A stretch of 64,000 bases of DNA from Cellvibrionales bacterium. GTDB lineage: Bacteria; Pseudomonadota; Gammaproteobacteria; Pseudomonadales; UBA7239. The notes beneath the pieces were generated by a model. The model saw only the letters and a program-made list of their open reading frames with translations. It searched no databases and was not told where the DNA came from. Made by a program: the position numbers and the translations under genes. How positions within the stretch are numbered: position 1 is the stretch's first letter; the number at the start of each line of letters is the position of its first letter. Below are positions 42,431-52,061 of this stretch, piece after piece. The stretch covers positions 806,001-870,000 of the forward strand of contig JADJPU010000001.1 of assembly GCA_016713115.1 (NCBI GenBank), read 5' to 3'.

Positions 42431-43759
42431 CTAGAGTTCCGCCGCGTCAGACTCAGCTTTCGCACGCCGCAATGCAGCACGCATCAGCTCTGGCAAATCT
42501 TTGTCTTTGCGAATTTCTGGGAAGCGTTGACGGTTCATGTACAGAATCGAGAAGTGCATCCACAGCAAATTGGTGGCGGCGACAAAAAACATCAGCATGA
42601 AGCAGCTGGTCCAGATACCCACCCAATCGTTCATCACACCAAAGGCAATCGGCAACACAAAACCACCTAAGCTGCCGATCATACTCACCACACCACCCAC
42701 GGCACCGACATGCTTGGGGTAATACTCGGGGATGTGTTTGAACACCGCCGCCATGCCGAGCGACATGGTCATACCCATCACGGCGAGCACGGCGGCACGC
42801 ACGCCCATAGGCGGCACGATGCTGAACGGGATAGGGCCGTTGATGCCTTCCACCACATAATGCGTGTTGGGGTAGGACAAAAAGAACAGACCCACCGCGC
42901 AAGTAGAAAACGAGATATACATCATGCGACGCGCGCCGTAACGGTCGGACAAATAACCGCCCACGGAGCGAAACAAGGTGGCGGGAATCAGGAAGCTCGC
43001 CGCCAACAAACCAGCGGTGCGAATGTCCACCTCATACACCCCAATATAAAAACGCGGCAGCCACGATGCCAAGGCAACAAAACCACCGAACACCAAGAAG
43101 TAGTACACGGAAAAGCTCCACACCTGAAAACTGCGCAGTGGTTCCAAATGCCCCGCCCAGTTCGTGTGCGCTGTTTTTTTGGGTGATGGCTCCGGCTGCG
43201 TACACAGATAAAACAGCACCGCCGAAGCCAACATCACCTTGGCGTACACGCCAACCACCGATTGCCAGTCCATCGATGCCAGCAACCAAGGTGCAGCCAA
43301 ACTGGTGACCGCCGTGCCGACATTGCCCATGCCGAACAAGCCCAGCGCTGTGCCCTGCTTCTCCGGTGGAAACCACGCCGAGACATACACCACGCCCACG
43401 GCAAATGCACCGCCTGCCAAGCCCAACCCCAGACCGAGCAACAACAACACGGCGTAGGATTTCGCCACAGGCAGCACGAAAGCGAACCCTGCTACCACCA
43501 GCATCAATACCGCCATCACGCGGCGGGCGCCGTAGATTTCAGCCACGATACCCAAGGGCAAACGGCTGAGTGAGCCGGTCAGAATTGGCACGGCTACCAG
43601 CAGACCGTACTGCGTGTTAGTCAGTGCAAGCTCACCTTGTAGCTTTAATCCCACAATGGCAAAAATCACCCAAGTAGCAACACACACTGTCAGGGCGTAA
43701 ATGGCGAGCCACAGGGCGCGCTGGCGCTGCGCGGGCGAAATCGGCGTTGCATCAAGCAT
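42431..43759 (-). CDS. narK: Nitrate/nitrite transporter (MFS, NarK type)
   Basis: 442 residues with twelve predicted helices. The nitrate-porter signature FGMGNVGTA is in the fifth helix region (about residue 145), and a second Gly-rich stretch AVGGVVSMIGSLGG occurs in the C-terminal half. It imports nitrate and/or exports nitrite across the inner membrane for the reductase encoded upstream. It overlaps the PPIase gene by 8 bp and ends in TAG, the same stop codon that interrupts two other genes here, so TAG works as a stop in this genome. Confidence 0.93.
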   Translation of the reverse strand: MLDATPISPAQRQRALWLAIYALTVCVATWVIFAIVGLKLQGELALTNTQYGLLVAVPILTGSLSRLPLGIVAEIYGARRVMAVLMLVVAGFAFVLPVAKSYAVLLLLGLGLGLAGGAFAVGVVYVSAWFPPEKQGTALGLFGMGNVGTAVTSLAAPWLLASMDWQSVVGVYAKVMLASAVLFYLCTQPEPSPKKTAHTNWAGHLEPLRSFQVWSFSVYYFLVFGGFVALASWLPRFYIGVYEVDIRTAGLLAASFLIPATLFRSVGGYLSDRYGARRMMYISFSTCAVGLFFLSYPNTHYVVEGINGPIPFSIVPPMGVRAAVLAVMGMTMSLGMAAVFKHIPEYYPKHVGAVGGVVSMIGSLGGFVLPIAFGVMNDWVGIWTSCFMLMFFVAATNLLWMHFSILYMNRQRFPEIRKDKDLPELMRAALRRAKAESDAAEL

Positions 43760-44609
43760 CGTAGTGTTCCCATCCTCGTACGCCGTAGCGTGTTTGCAAT
43801 TCGCTCAAATAGTGCTGGATTTCCATTTGCTGCCCTTGCAGTTCCAAGTATTCGGCAATCTGTGGCTGCGCCATTTCAAAAGACAAAGACTCGCCCCTGC
43901 TCACCGCGTTCACCTGCACGATGTGATAACCCCAGCGCGATTCCAAGGGAAAAGAGGCCAAACCTTCCGACAAACGAAATAACTGGCGATCAAACTCCGG
44001 TGTGGTCTGCCCGCGCTGCAAGCTGCCCAAATCACCGCCCTGTTCTTTTGACGGGCACGCGGAGTAACGCAATGCAAAATCCGTAAAGCGCTCTGGATGC
44101 TGCTGCAATTCCGCAAGCAACTGCTCGGCTTGCGTGCGGGCGCGGATACGATTTTCGGCATCGTCTGGCGCGGCACTTAACAGAATGTGATGAACGCGCA
44201 TTTGATCCGGCATGCGAAAGCGTTCGCGGTTCTGCTCGAAATAACGCAAGCAATCATCCTGCGTAGGCGCTTGCGCTTTTATTTCACGCTCCAGCAACAC
44301 ACGAATACACGCCTCTTCTTGCGATTCGTTTTCTTGCAAAACAGTGTCTACCGCAAGATTTAAGCGTTCACATTCCAAGCGCAGTAACTCGCGCACTAGC
44401 AAAGCACGCGCCGCTTCCGTGCGCGACTGTTCCGGCTTTGTTGCTGGATGAAACTGCATTTCGCGCGCAACATCCGCCTCGCTGATAGCTGTTTCACCCA
44501 CAAACAACAAACACGGTGCAGGTTGACCAAAACTGCGTTTTTCTTCTTGCAGCGCTTCTTCAATTTGCACAGCGTCAATGCGCTGCGATGATGAGGACAT
44601 AGTGTTCAT
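43752..44609 (-). CDS. Parvulin-type peptidyl-prolyl isomerase of the nar operon
   Basis: About 285 residues. The C-terminal half is a rotamase domain (RVHHILLSAAPDDAENRIRA, SACPSKEQGGDLGSLQRGQT, RWGYHIVQVN), preceded by a helical part that resembles NifM/SurA-type chaperone segments. No signal peptide is evident, so it is probably cytoplasmic and assists nitrate reductase maturation. A PpiC-type isomerase follows narI in Pseudomonas nar operons too. The start is MNTMSSSS at 44609; ATG 44600 is an alternative. It begins just after the narI stop. Confidence 0.85.
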   Translation of the reverse strand: MNTMSSSSQRIDAVQIEEALQEEKRSFGQPAPCLLFVGETAISEADVAREMQFHPATKPEQSRTEAARALLVRELLRLECERLNLAVDTVLQENESQEEACIRVLLEREIKAQAPTQDDCLRYFEQNRERFRMPDQMRVHHILLSAAPDDAENRIRARTQAEQLLAELQQHPERFTDFALRYSACPSKEQGGDLGSLQRGQTTPEFDRQLFRLSEGLASFPLESRWGYHIVQVNAVSRGESLSFEMAQPQIAEYLELQGQQMEIQHYLSELQTRYGVRGWEHYDA

Positions 44610-44610
44610 C

Positions 44611-45318
44611 TCACACGCGCGGCGGTTGATTAACAATAGATGCCTGACGACGACGCACCACTTGATAAGGCCGCCACAAATAGCCGACAGGAATACTCCA
44701 CACATGCACCAAACGCGTGAAGGGCGCGACTAAAAATAGCGTCATACCCAACACAATGTGTGCTTTGTAAATCCAATGCACACCTAAAATATAATCGGCT
44801 GCACCCCAGCGCAATGTGACAATGTGTTGCGCCCATTCCGCCATCAACAACATTTCACTGCCATCCAAATGTTGCGCAGAAATAAAAATACTGGATAAGC
44901 CCAGCAGTAACTGAGCAAGCAGCAAGAGCAACACCAGCGTATCGGCAAAAGAACCCGTTGCACGAATGCGCGGATTGGTTAAACGCCGCCATAACAAAAT
45001 GCACAGACCAACCAAACACATCGCACCAAACACGCCGCCGACCACCATCGCCAATAATTGTTTATGCGGCGTAGAAATCACATGCTCATACACCGCATGC
45101 GGCGTAAGCAATCCCACTAAATGCCCGCCTAACACCATCAACACACCGATATGAAATAAATTACTGCCCAGGCGCATACCTTTGTCCGACAACATCTGGC
45201 TGGAGCCAGTGCGCCAGGTGTACATGGCTTTGTCATAGCGCACCCAACTGCCGATAAAAAAAACGGCCATAGTGATATAGGGATAAATCTGAAAAGCAAA
45301 TTGGTTCCATGCGTTCAC
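44611..45318 (-). CDS. narI: Respiratory nitrate reductase gamma subunit
   Basis: 235-residue membrane cytochrome b subunit with five helices, which takes electrons from quinol and passes them to NarH. It opens with FQIYPYITMAVFFIGSWVRY, has HIGVLMVLGGHLVGL and ends with YKAHIVLGMTLFLVAPFTRL, HVWSIP and YLWRPYQVVRRR, all typical. The His ligands for the two haems lie in helices 2 and 5. Its ATG overlaps the narJ stop (ATGA). Confidence 0.97.
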   Translation of the reverse strand: MNAWNQFAFQIYPYITMAVFFIGSWVRYDKAMYTWRTGSSQMLSDKGMRLGSNLFHIGVLMVLGGHLVGLLTPHAVYEHVISTPHKQLLAMVVGGVFGAMCLVGLCILLWRRLTNPRIRATGSFADTLVLLLLLAQLLLGLSSIFISAQHLDGSEMLLMAEWAQHIVTLRWGAADYILGVHWIYKAHIVLGMTLFLVAPFTRLVHVWSIPVGYLWRPYQVVRRRQASIVNQPPRV

Positions 45319-46013
45319 GGTTGCACCTGCTGCGCGTTGGTGAATCGGAGAGGTTTTATTTCGTCAGCACGATGCGTCTGTGTACTGCTGTCGCACGCGG
45401 GCGTGTCAACACCGAAGCGCACCACTTCTTCTTCCCACAGACGATCCATCACTTCCGGCGTGTCGTCGCGCACTTCTTGCTGCACTTGTTGCCGCAAAGC
45501 TGAAAGATTCACACGACCTTCGGCCATCTCCACTAACAGTGTTAGCAACAAGGCATACGGACTCTCGCGCTCCGCTGCACGCGCTGCCAGTAACGCAATG
45601 ATGCGCTGCAAGTTTTGCAACCAATCTTTTACTTCTGCTATTGGGCGATGGCTGAGATATTCCAACACCAAGGGCAAATAATCGGGCAGTTCGCGTGTTG
45701 CCAATTCAAAACCATTCTTGCGGTAGGCTTCCAGCAAATTGACCATCGCCTGTCCGCGATCGCGCGATTCACCGTGTATGTGTTCAAACAACAACAAACT
45801 CATGGCGCGCCCGCGATCGAACAAAGACAACCAATTGTCCTGCGCATCCAACGCGTCCTGCGTCAATAAATCACGCACAAATTGCGTCAAGGCTTTTTGC
45901 CGCGCGGTAGGCAAACCGGCATCGTCAACGGCTAGCAACAATTCTTCACCGTGTTGCCACAATTCGTCTTGCGGATAATCCAACAACACACCGATCAGCT
46001 TTAACACACTCAT
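45315..46013 (-). CDS. narJ: Nitrate reductase molybdenum cofactor assembly chaperone
   Basis: 232 residues of the TorD/NarJ helical family: VLKLIGVLLDYPQDELWQHG, SLLLFEHIHGESRDRGQAM (family motif LYLFEHxHGxSRDRGxAM) and PDYLPLVLEYLS. It binds the NarG N-terminus and aids cofactor insertion before membrane docking. The residues are coupled on both sides by ATGA overlaps with narH and narI. The Asp/Glu-rich C-terminal part is variable, as usual. Confidence 0.96.
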   Translation of the reverse strand: MSVLKLIGVLLDYPQDELWQHGEELLLAVDDAGLPTARQKALTQFVRDLLTQDALDAQDNWLSLFDRGRAMSLLLFEHIHGESRDRGQAMVNLLEAYRKNGFELATRELPDYLPLVLEYLSHRPIAEVKDWLQNLQRIIALLAARAAERESPYALLLTLLVEMAEGRVNLSALRQQVQQEVRDDTPEVMDRLWEEEVVRFGVDTPACDSSTQTHRADEIKPLRFTNAQQVQP

Positions 46014-47554
46014 GGCGCCGCCTCCTGTGACGCAGGGCGATACTCTTGCACCACAAAGCCGGTGGTTTTGCGCTGACCAAATAAATCTGCCGCGCTATCG
46101 CCGTGACAACCATTGCCGAAAGAAAAACCGCAGCCGCCACGCTCACCAAACGCATCGTTGGCGTATTCGCGATGCCCCGTTGGAATCACAAAACGGTCTT
46201 CGTAATTAGCAATCGCCAAATAGCGGTACATATCTTCTGCTTGGGCGGCGGTTAAACCCACTTGCTGCAACGCCGCATGGTCTTCCACACCGTCCACATT
46301 CAATGCACGCCGCCAAGCGCGCATCGCCAAAATACGCTCCAATGCGCGCACCACCGGCGCTTCATCACCCGCTGTTAATAAATTCGCTAAATAGCGCACA
46401 GGTATGCGCAGCGAATGCACATCCGGCAATTTGCCGTTCATGGCGATTTGCCCGTTTTCTGCGGCGGCTTGAATCGGTGATAGCGGCGGCACATACCACA
46501 CCATCGGCAGCGTGCGGTATTCAGGATGCAGCGGCAGCGCCAATTTCCAATCAATCGCCATTTTATAAACCGGCGATATTTTTGCCGCCTCTAACCAGCT
46601 TTCAGGAACACCTTCTGCACGCGCAGCGGCTTGCACTTGCGGGCCATGCGGATCGAGAAAAATATCCAAATGCGCTTGATACAAATCTTTTTCTGCCGGC
46701 ACGGCTGCCGCCTGCTCAATGCGATCGGCGTCATACAGCATCACACCTAAATAGCGTATGCGCCCCACGCAAGTTTCCGAACACACGGTCGGCTCGCCCA
46801 TTTCAATACGCGGATAGCAGAAAATACATTTTTCAGATTTGCCACTCTTCCAGTTGTAATAAATTTTTTTGTACGGGCAAGCCGACACACACATACGCCA
46901 ACCGCGACATTTGTCTTGGTCGATCAACACAATGCCGTCTTCTTCGCGTTTGTAAATCGCACCCGATGGGCAGGCTGACACGCAGGCAGGGTTGAGGCAG
47001 TGCTCACACAAGCGCGGCAAATACATCATGAAAGTTTTTTCAAACTGTCCATAAATATCTTTTTGCACATTGTCAAAGTTTTTATCTTGGCTGCGCTTGG
47101 CGAACTCTCCACCAAGAATCTCTTCCCAGTTTGGTCCCCACTCAATTTTTTGCATACGCTCGCCACTAATCAGTGAGCGCGGACGCGCGGTAGGTTGATG
47201 CGCGCTGTCTGGCGCGGTATGTAAATGCTGATAATCAAAAGTGAACGGTTCGTAGTAGTCGTCTATCTGCGGCAAATCAGGATTGGCAAAAATCTTGGAC
47301 AACAAACGCCAGCGTCCACCCGTGCGCGGCATCAGTTTGCCTTTGGCTGTACGCACCCATCCGCCATTCCATTTGTCTTGGTTTTCCCATTCTTTTGGAT
47401 AACCAATCCCTGGTTTGGTTTCCACATTGTTAAACCACGCGTATTCCACGCCTTCACGGCTAGTCCACACATTTTTGCAAGTAACAGAGCAGGTGTGGCA
47501 GCCGATACATTTATCGAGATTCAACACCATGGCAATTTGTGCGCGCACTTTCAT
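46010..47554 (-). CDS. narH: Respiratory nitrate reductase beta subunit
   Basis: 514-residue iron-sulfur subunit. Four Cys groups are visible: CIGCHTCSVTCKNVW, CEHCLNPACVSACPSG, CRGWRMCVSACPYKKIYYNW (the Cys-to-Trp variant giving the 3Fe-4S cluster), and CIFCYPRIEMGEPTVCSETC. The start is ATG 47554, overlapping the narG stop, with GGAGG upstream; the frame extends further but that part lies inside narG. It carries electrons from NarI haems to the NarG Mo site. Confidence 0.98.
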   Translation of the reverse strand: MKVRAQIAMVLNLDKCIGCHTCSVTCKNVWTSREGVEYAWFNNVETKPGIGYPKEWENQDKWNGGWVRTAKGKLMPRTGGRWRLLSKIFANPDLPQIDDYYEPFTFDYQHLHTAPDSAHQPTARPRSLISGERMQKIEWGPNWEEILGGEFAKRSQDKNFDNVQKDIYGQFEKTFMMYLPRLCEHCLNPACVSACPSGAIYKREEDGIVLIDQDKCRGWRMCVSACPYKKIYYNWKSGKSEKCIFCYPRIEMGEPTVCSETCVGRIRYLGVMLYDADRIEQAAAVPAEKDLYQAHLDIFLDPHGPQVQAAARAEGVPESWLEAAKISPVYKMAIDWKLALPLHPEYRTLPMVWYVPPLSPIQAAAENGQIAMNGKLPDVHSLRIPVRYLANLLTAGDEAPVVRALERILAMRAWRRALNVDGVEDHAALQQVGLTAAQAEDMYRYLAIANYEDRFVIPTGHREYANDAFGERGGCGFSFGNGCHGDSAADLFGQRKTTGFVVQEYRPASQEAAP

Positions 47555-50500
47555 TGAGCTGCCTCCTGTTGTGTTGTCTCCTGTTCCAACCAATCCACCT
47601 TGCTCATTTTGCGCACGATGACAAATTCATCACGGTTGGTACCGCAAGTGCCGTAGTAATTAAAGCCGTAAGACAGTTGCGCGTAACCGCCAATCATGTG
47701 CGTCGGCTTTTGCACGATGCGCGTCACTGAATTGTGTATGCCGCCGCGCGTGCCGGTGATTTCGGAACCTGGCGTATTCAGAATGCGCTCCTGTGCGTGA
47801 TACATCATCGCCATGCCTGGCATCACACGCTGACTCACCACCGCACGCGCAGCAATCGCGCCGTTGACATTAAATAATTCAATCCAATCGTTATCTTCGA
47901 TATTCGCACTGCGCGCATCATCTTCGCTGAGCCACACAATCGGCCCACCGCGCGACAGCGTTTGCATCAACAAATTATCGCTGTAGGTGCTGTGTATGCC
48001 CCATTTTTGGTGTGGCGTAATCCAATTCAACACCATTTCTTTATTGCCGTTGCCGCGCTTATTGAGCAGCGGCGCAATGGTTTTGGTATCCACGGGTGGG
48101 CGGTACTGCATAAAGCCTTCGCCAAAAGCAATCATCCACGCGTGATCTTGATAAAACTGCTGCCTGCCGGTGAGTGTGCGCCACGGAATCAATTCGTGCA
48201 CATTGGTGTAACAGGCGTTGTAGCTGACATGTTCATCTTCCAAACCAGACCAAATCGGCGAAGAAATAATTTTGCGCGGCTGCGCTTGAATATCGCGAAA
48301 GCGAATCGCTTCATGCGCTTTACCTACCGCCAAATGCGTGTGATCGCGGCCAGTAAATTCACCCAAAGATTCCCACGCTTTCACCGCCACATGGCCATTG
48401 GTTTCCGGCGCGAGATGCAAAATGACTTCTGCCGCGTCAATCGCACTGTTAATAGCGGGACGACCGCAACTCACACCTTCATCCAACACACGATGATTGA
48501 GTTCGCCTAAAAATTTCACCTCATCCTGCGTATTCCAGCTCATGCCTTTGCCGCCATTGCCTTGTTTGTCTAACAACGGCCCAAGCGCGGTAAATTTTTT
48601 ATACAGATTGGGATAATCGCGCTCAACGGTCACGATAGTCGGCATAGTTTTTCCCGGTATCGGTTCGCACTCGCCTTTTTTCCAATCGCTAACACCAAAT
48701 GGCATAGCCAATTCATTGGGCGTGTCGTGCAATATCGGCACTAATACCACATCCTTTTCTACACCCAACACACCGTCCGCCATTTCGCTGACAGTTTTTG
48801 CGACACCTTTGAAAATATCCCAATCACTGCGCGACTCCCACGCAGGGTCCACCGCTTTTGACAGTGGATGAATAAATGGGTGCATGTCTGAGGTATTGAG
48901 ATCGTCTTTTTCATACCAAGTAGCTGTCGGCAACACGATGTCGGAATACAAGGCCGTGGTGCACATGCGGAAATCCAGCGTCACCAATAAATCCAATTTT
49001 CCTTCTGGTGCTTCATCGCGCCAGCGCACTTCTTCCGGCTTCACCGCGCCACGCTCACCCAAATCTTTGCCCTGCAAACCGTGACGCGTGCCGAGCAAAT
49101 GGCGCAGCATGTATTCGTGCCCTTTGCCAGATGAACCGAGCAAATTAGAGCGCCAAATAAACATGGCGCGCGGAAAGTTTTCCGGCGCGTCTGGGTCCGA
49201 AAACGCAAAATCTAACTCACCTGTTTTCATCTGCTGCACAACAAAATCAGCTGGCGATACGCCAGCCTTTTCTGCCGCTTGCGCAATATGCAGTGGATTG
49301 CGATTCAACTGTGGCGCACTCGGCAACCAACCCATGCGAATCGCTTGTAAATTCAAATCCGCCTGACTACCACTAAATTTTCTGGCATCGGCGAGTGGCG
49401 ACAACATTTCTTCAACCGCTAATTTTTCGTAACGCCACTGATCGGAATTGAAATAGAAAAACGAAGTGCCATTCATTTGGCGCGGCGGTTTGCTCCAATC
49501 CAAACCAAACGCCAAGGGCAGCCAACCGGTTTGCGGGCGCAATTTCTCCTGCCCAACATAGTGCGACCAACCGCCACCGGTTTGCCCTACACAGCCACAC
49601 ATCACCAGCATATTGATTAAGCCGCGATAGTTCATGTCGTTGTGGAACCAATGGTTCATGCCAGCGCCAACAATAATCATGCTACGCCCGCGTGTTTTGG
49701 CGGCGGTTTCTGCAAACTCACGCGCAACGCCAATCACAGCCGCGCGTGGCACACCGGTGATTTTTTCCTGCCACGCCGGCGTGCCCGGCACATCTTCGTC
49801 ATAATTTTTGGCAACATTTCCGCCGCCAAAACCGCGATCTACGCCGTATTGTGCGAGCAGCAAATCGTAAACTGTTGCCACTGCCCAAGTTTTTCCATCG
49901 GCCAGCGTGAGCTGTTTAACGGGAATATTGCGTTCCAAAATGTCAGGAAATTTTGCTGCCGTAAAATGTGCGTGTTCAACGCCGCCAAAATACGGATAGC
50001 TGACCGCCGCCACGCCATCGTTAAAATCTTGCAGCGATAAACGCAGTTTCGTTTCTATCCCTGCGCTGTTTTTTTCTTCAATATTCCATTTGCCTTTTTC
50101 GCCCCAACGAAATCCAATAGCACCGCGCGGCACCGTGAGCTGATCGCTGCGTTCATCAAACGCTAAAGTTTTCCACTCAGGATTATTACTTTCATCCAAA
50201 CCGGATAAATCACTGGCGCGTAAAAAACGCTCTGGCACCAAACGCCCATCGGCGCGCTGCTCCAAACGCACCAAGAGCGGCATATCCGTGTACTGGCGAC
50301 AGTAATCGGAAAAATAATCCACCGTTTTGTCGACATGAAACTCTTTCAAAATCACATGACCAAACGCAAACGCGAGCGCTGCATCCGTGCCCTGCTTGGG
50401 GTGCAGCCAGTGATCGGTGAGCTTGGCAACTTCAGAATAATCGGGCGTAATCGCCACTGTTTTTGTGCCGTTGTAACGCGCTTCGGTAAAAAAATGTGCG

Positions 50501-51288
50501 TCGGGTGTGCGCGTCTGCGGCACATTAGAACCCCACGCGATGATGTAGCGACTGTTGTACCAATCGGCAGATTCCGGCACATCGGTTTGCTCTCCCCACA
50601 CCTGTGGGCTGGAAGGCGGCAGATCGCAATACCAGTCGTAAAACGATAAACACGCGCCGCCCAATAATGATAAATAGCGCGCACCGGCGGCATAAGACAC
50701 CATCGACATCGCGGGAATAGGAGAAAAACCAATAACGCGATCCGGTCCATATTTTTTTACAGTATACAAATTGGAGGCGGCAATCATTTCGTTCGCCTCC
50801 TCCCACTGCACCCGCGCAAAACCACCCATGCCGCGTTTGCTTTTGTAGGATTTAGCGCGCTCTGCGTCTTCAACAATACTCGCCCACGCCTCCACAGGGC
50901 TCAGCGTTTTGCGCGCCTCGCGCCACAAGCGCAACAGCACGCCGCGTACTAAGGGGTATTTCAAACGGTTGGCACTGTACAAATACCACGAGTAGCTCGC
51001 CCCGCGCGGGCAGCCGCGCGGCTCGTGATTGGGGAGGTCGGGGCGGGTGCGAGGGTAGTCGGTCTGCTGCGTTTCCCAAGTCACCAGACCGTTCTTCACA
51101 TAAATCTTCCAACTGCACGAGCCAGTGCAATTCACGCCGTGCGTTGAGCGCACGACCTTGTCGTACTGCCAGCGCGCGCGATAGCTGTCTTCCCAATCGC
51201 GGTTCTCCGTGCGTGCCTCACCATGCCCATTGGCAAAAGGTTCTGAGACACGGCGAAAAAATTGCAAGCGGTCGAGAAAGTAACTCAT
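47551..51288 (-). CDS. narG: Respiratory nitrate reductase alpha subunit
   Basis: 1245-residue molybdo-bis(MGD) catalytic subunit reducing nitrate to nitrite on the cytoplasmic face. The N-terminus MSYFLDRLQFFRR is the vestigial Tat-like leader that NarJ binds; the FS0 cluster region is HGVNCTGSCSWKIYVKNG (His and Cys ligands). The Mo-ligand Asp is in WGEQTDVPESADWYNS. No internal breaks. The ATG at 51288 has AAAGGAGAA upstream. It is the first gene of narGHJI-PPIase-narK; the promoter region 51289-51401 holds a palindrome. Confidence 0.98.
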   Translation of the reverse strand: MSYFLDRLQFFRRVSEPFANGHGEARTENRDWEDSYRARWQYDKVVRSTHGVNCTGSCSWKIYVKNGLVTWETQQTDYPRTRPDLPNHEPRGCPRGASYSWYLYSANRLKYPLVRGVLLRLWREARKTLSPVEAWASIVEDAERAKSYKSKRGMGGFARVQWEEANEMIAASNLYTVKKYGPDRVIGFSPIPAMSMVSYAAGARYLSLLGGACLSFYDWYCDLPPSSPQVWGEQTDVPESADWYNSRYIIAWGSNVPQTRTPDAHFFTEARYNGTKTVAITPDYSEVAKLTDHWLHPKQGTDAALAFAFGHVILKEFHVDKTVDYFSDYCRQYTDMPLLVRLEQRADGRLVPERFLRASDLSGLDESNNPEWKTLAFDERSDQLTVPRGAIGFRWGEKGKWNIEEKNSAGIETKLRLSLQDFNDGVAAVSYPYFGGVEHAHFTAAKFPDILERNIPVKQLTLADGKTWAVATVYDLLLAQYGVDRGFGGGNVAKNYDEDVPGTPAWQEKITGVPRAAVIGVAREFAETAAKTRGRSMIIVGAGMNHWFHNDMNYRGLINMLVMCGCVGQTGGGWSHYVGQEKLRPQTGWLPLAFGLDWSKPPRQMNGTSFFYFNSDQWRYEKLAVEEMLSPLADARKFSGSQADLNLQAIRMGWLPSAPQLNRNPLHIAQAAEKAGVSPADFVVQQMKTGELDFAFSDPDAPENFPRAMFIWRSNLLGSSGKGHEYMLRHLLGTRHGLQGKDLGERGAVKPEEVRWRDEAPEGKLDLLVTLDFRMCTTALYSDIVLPTATWYEKDDLNTSDMHPFIHPLSKAVDPAWESRSDWDIFKGVAKTVSEMADGVLGVEKDVVLVPILHDTPNELAMPFGVSDWKKGECEPIPGKTMPTIVTVERDYPNLYKKFTALGPLLDKQGNGGKGMSWNTQDEVKFLGELNHRVLDEGVSCGRPAINSAIDAAEVILHLAPETNGHVAVKAWESLGEFTGRDHTHLAVGKAHEAIRFRDIQAQPRKIISSPIWSGLEDEHVSYNACYTNVHELIPWRTLTGRQQFYQDHAWMIAFGEGFMQYRPPVDTKTIAPLLNKRGNGNKEMVLNWITPHQKWGIHSTYSDNLLMQTLSRGGPIVWLSEDDARSANIEDNDWIELFNVNGAIAARAVVSQRVMPGMAMMYHAQERILNTPGSEITGTRGGIHNSVTRIVQKPTHMIGGYAQLSYGFNYYGTCGTNRDEFVIVRKMSKVDWLEQETTQQEAAQ

Positions 51289-51320
51289 ATCGTTCTCCTT
51301 TATACCGAAGACACTACCAC

Positions 51321-51343
51321 ACTCATTGCATCAAGCATTGAGT
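51321..51343. promoter_or_regulatory. Imperfect 23-bp palindrome between narG and the GDT1-family gene
   Basis: ACTCATTGC...GCATTGAGT has 9 of 11 pairs matched around a central C at 51332. It lies about 33 bases upstream of narG and about 59 bases from the divergent gene. It does not match the FNR/DNR consensus TTGAT-N4-ATCAA (only a TTGAT half exists on the minus strand), so another regulator may bind, or the site is a degenerate FNR-like box. Confidence 0.45.
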
Positions 51344-51401
51344 CTAGACAAGTTTTTTGCAACTTAAACTACAATGCGCGCCCCCTGTTGGAGGTATCCG
51401 C

Positions 51402-51980
51402 ATGGAATCTTTACTCGTGTCCACCGGCGTGGTCGCCCTCGCTGAAATCGGCGACAAAACCCAGTTGCTCGCCTTCCTACTCGCTGCGCGTTTCAAAAAG
51501 CCGCTGCCCATCATTCTCGGCATTCTGCTGGCCACTCTGGTCAACCACGGATTGGCCGGTGCGCTGGGCGCGTGGATCACCACCAATGTCAGCCCGGAAG
51601 TGCTGCGCTGGGTGTTGGGCTTGTCTTTTATCGGCATGGCAGTCTGGACGCTGATTCCCGACAAAATTGAAGAAGAAGAATCGCTGATAGCGCAAAAACT
51701 CGGCGTGTTCGGCGCCACCTTGGTGACTTTTTTTCTGGCGGAAATGGGCGACAAAACGCAGGTCGCCACTATCGCCATGGCCGCGCACTACGCCGCACCG
51801 CTGCTGGTGGTGATAGGCACCACGCTGGGCATGTTGATTGCCGATGTGCCAGCGGTGTTTGTCGGCGACAAGTTGGCCAACAAAATCCCGATGAAGCTGG
51901 TGCACTCCATCGCCGCTGGCGTGTTTGCCGTGCTGGGCGTGATGACCTTGCTAGGCGCAGGAACCGGCTTCGGTTTTTAA
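51402..51980 (+). CDS. GDT1/TMEM165-family cation transporter
   Basis: 192-residue inner-membrane protein with six helices in two homologous halves. The signature E-x-G-D-K-T is present twice, as LAEIGDKTQLLAFLLAARFK near the start and LAEMGDKTQVATIAMAAHY at about residue 120. Bacterial members export Mn2+ (MneA) or move Ca2+. The ATG at 51402 has TTGGAGG upstream. It is divergent from narG and is followed by a terminator, so it is transcribed alone. Ion specificity is unproven. Confidence 0.9.
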   Translation: MESLLVSTGVVALAEIGDKTQLLAFLLAARFKKPLPIILGILLATLVNHGLAGALGAWITTNVSPEVLRWVLGLSFIGMAVWTLIPDKIEEEESLIAQKLGVFGATLVTFFLAEMGDKTQVATIAMAAHYAAPLLVVIGTTLGMLIADVPAVFVGDKLANKIPMKLVHSIAAGVFAVLGVMTLLGAGTGFGF

Positions 51981-51995
51981 ATCGCCATTTAAGGC

Positions 51996-52018
51996 AGGCT
52001 CACCCAGTGAGCCTTTCT
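51996..52018 (+). terminator. Rho-independent terminator after the GDT1-family gene
   Basis: AGGCTCAC and GTGAGCCT form an 8-bp stem with a 3-base loop, followed by TTCTGCTT, a moderate T tail. Located 16 bases past the stop at 51980. Confidence 0.75.
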
Positions 52019-52061
52019 GCTTGTACCATGGCTCTACTCTGCGCCACATTGAGCCATCGCC

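Noticed and set aside
46303..46995. Plus-strand frame of 230 codons opposite narH
   Set aside because: narH is unambiguous on the minus strand, with four cluster motifs.
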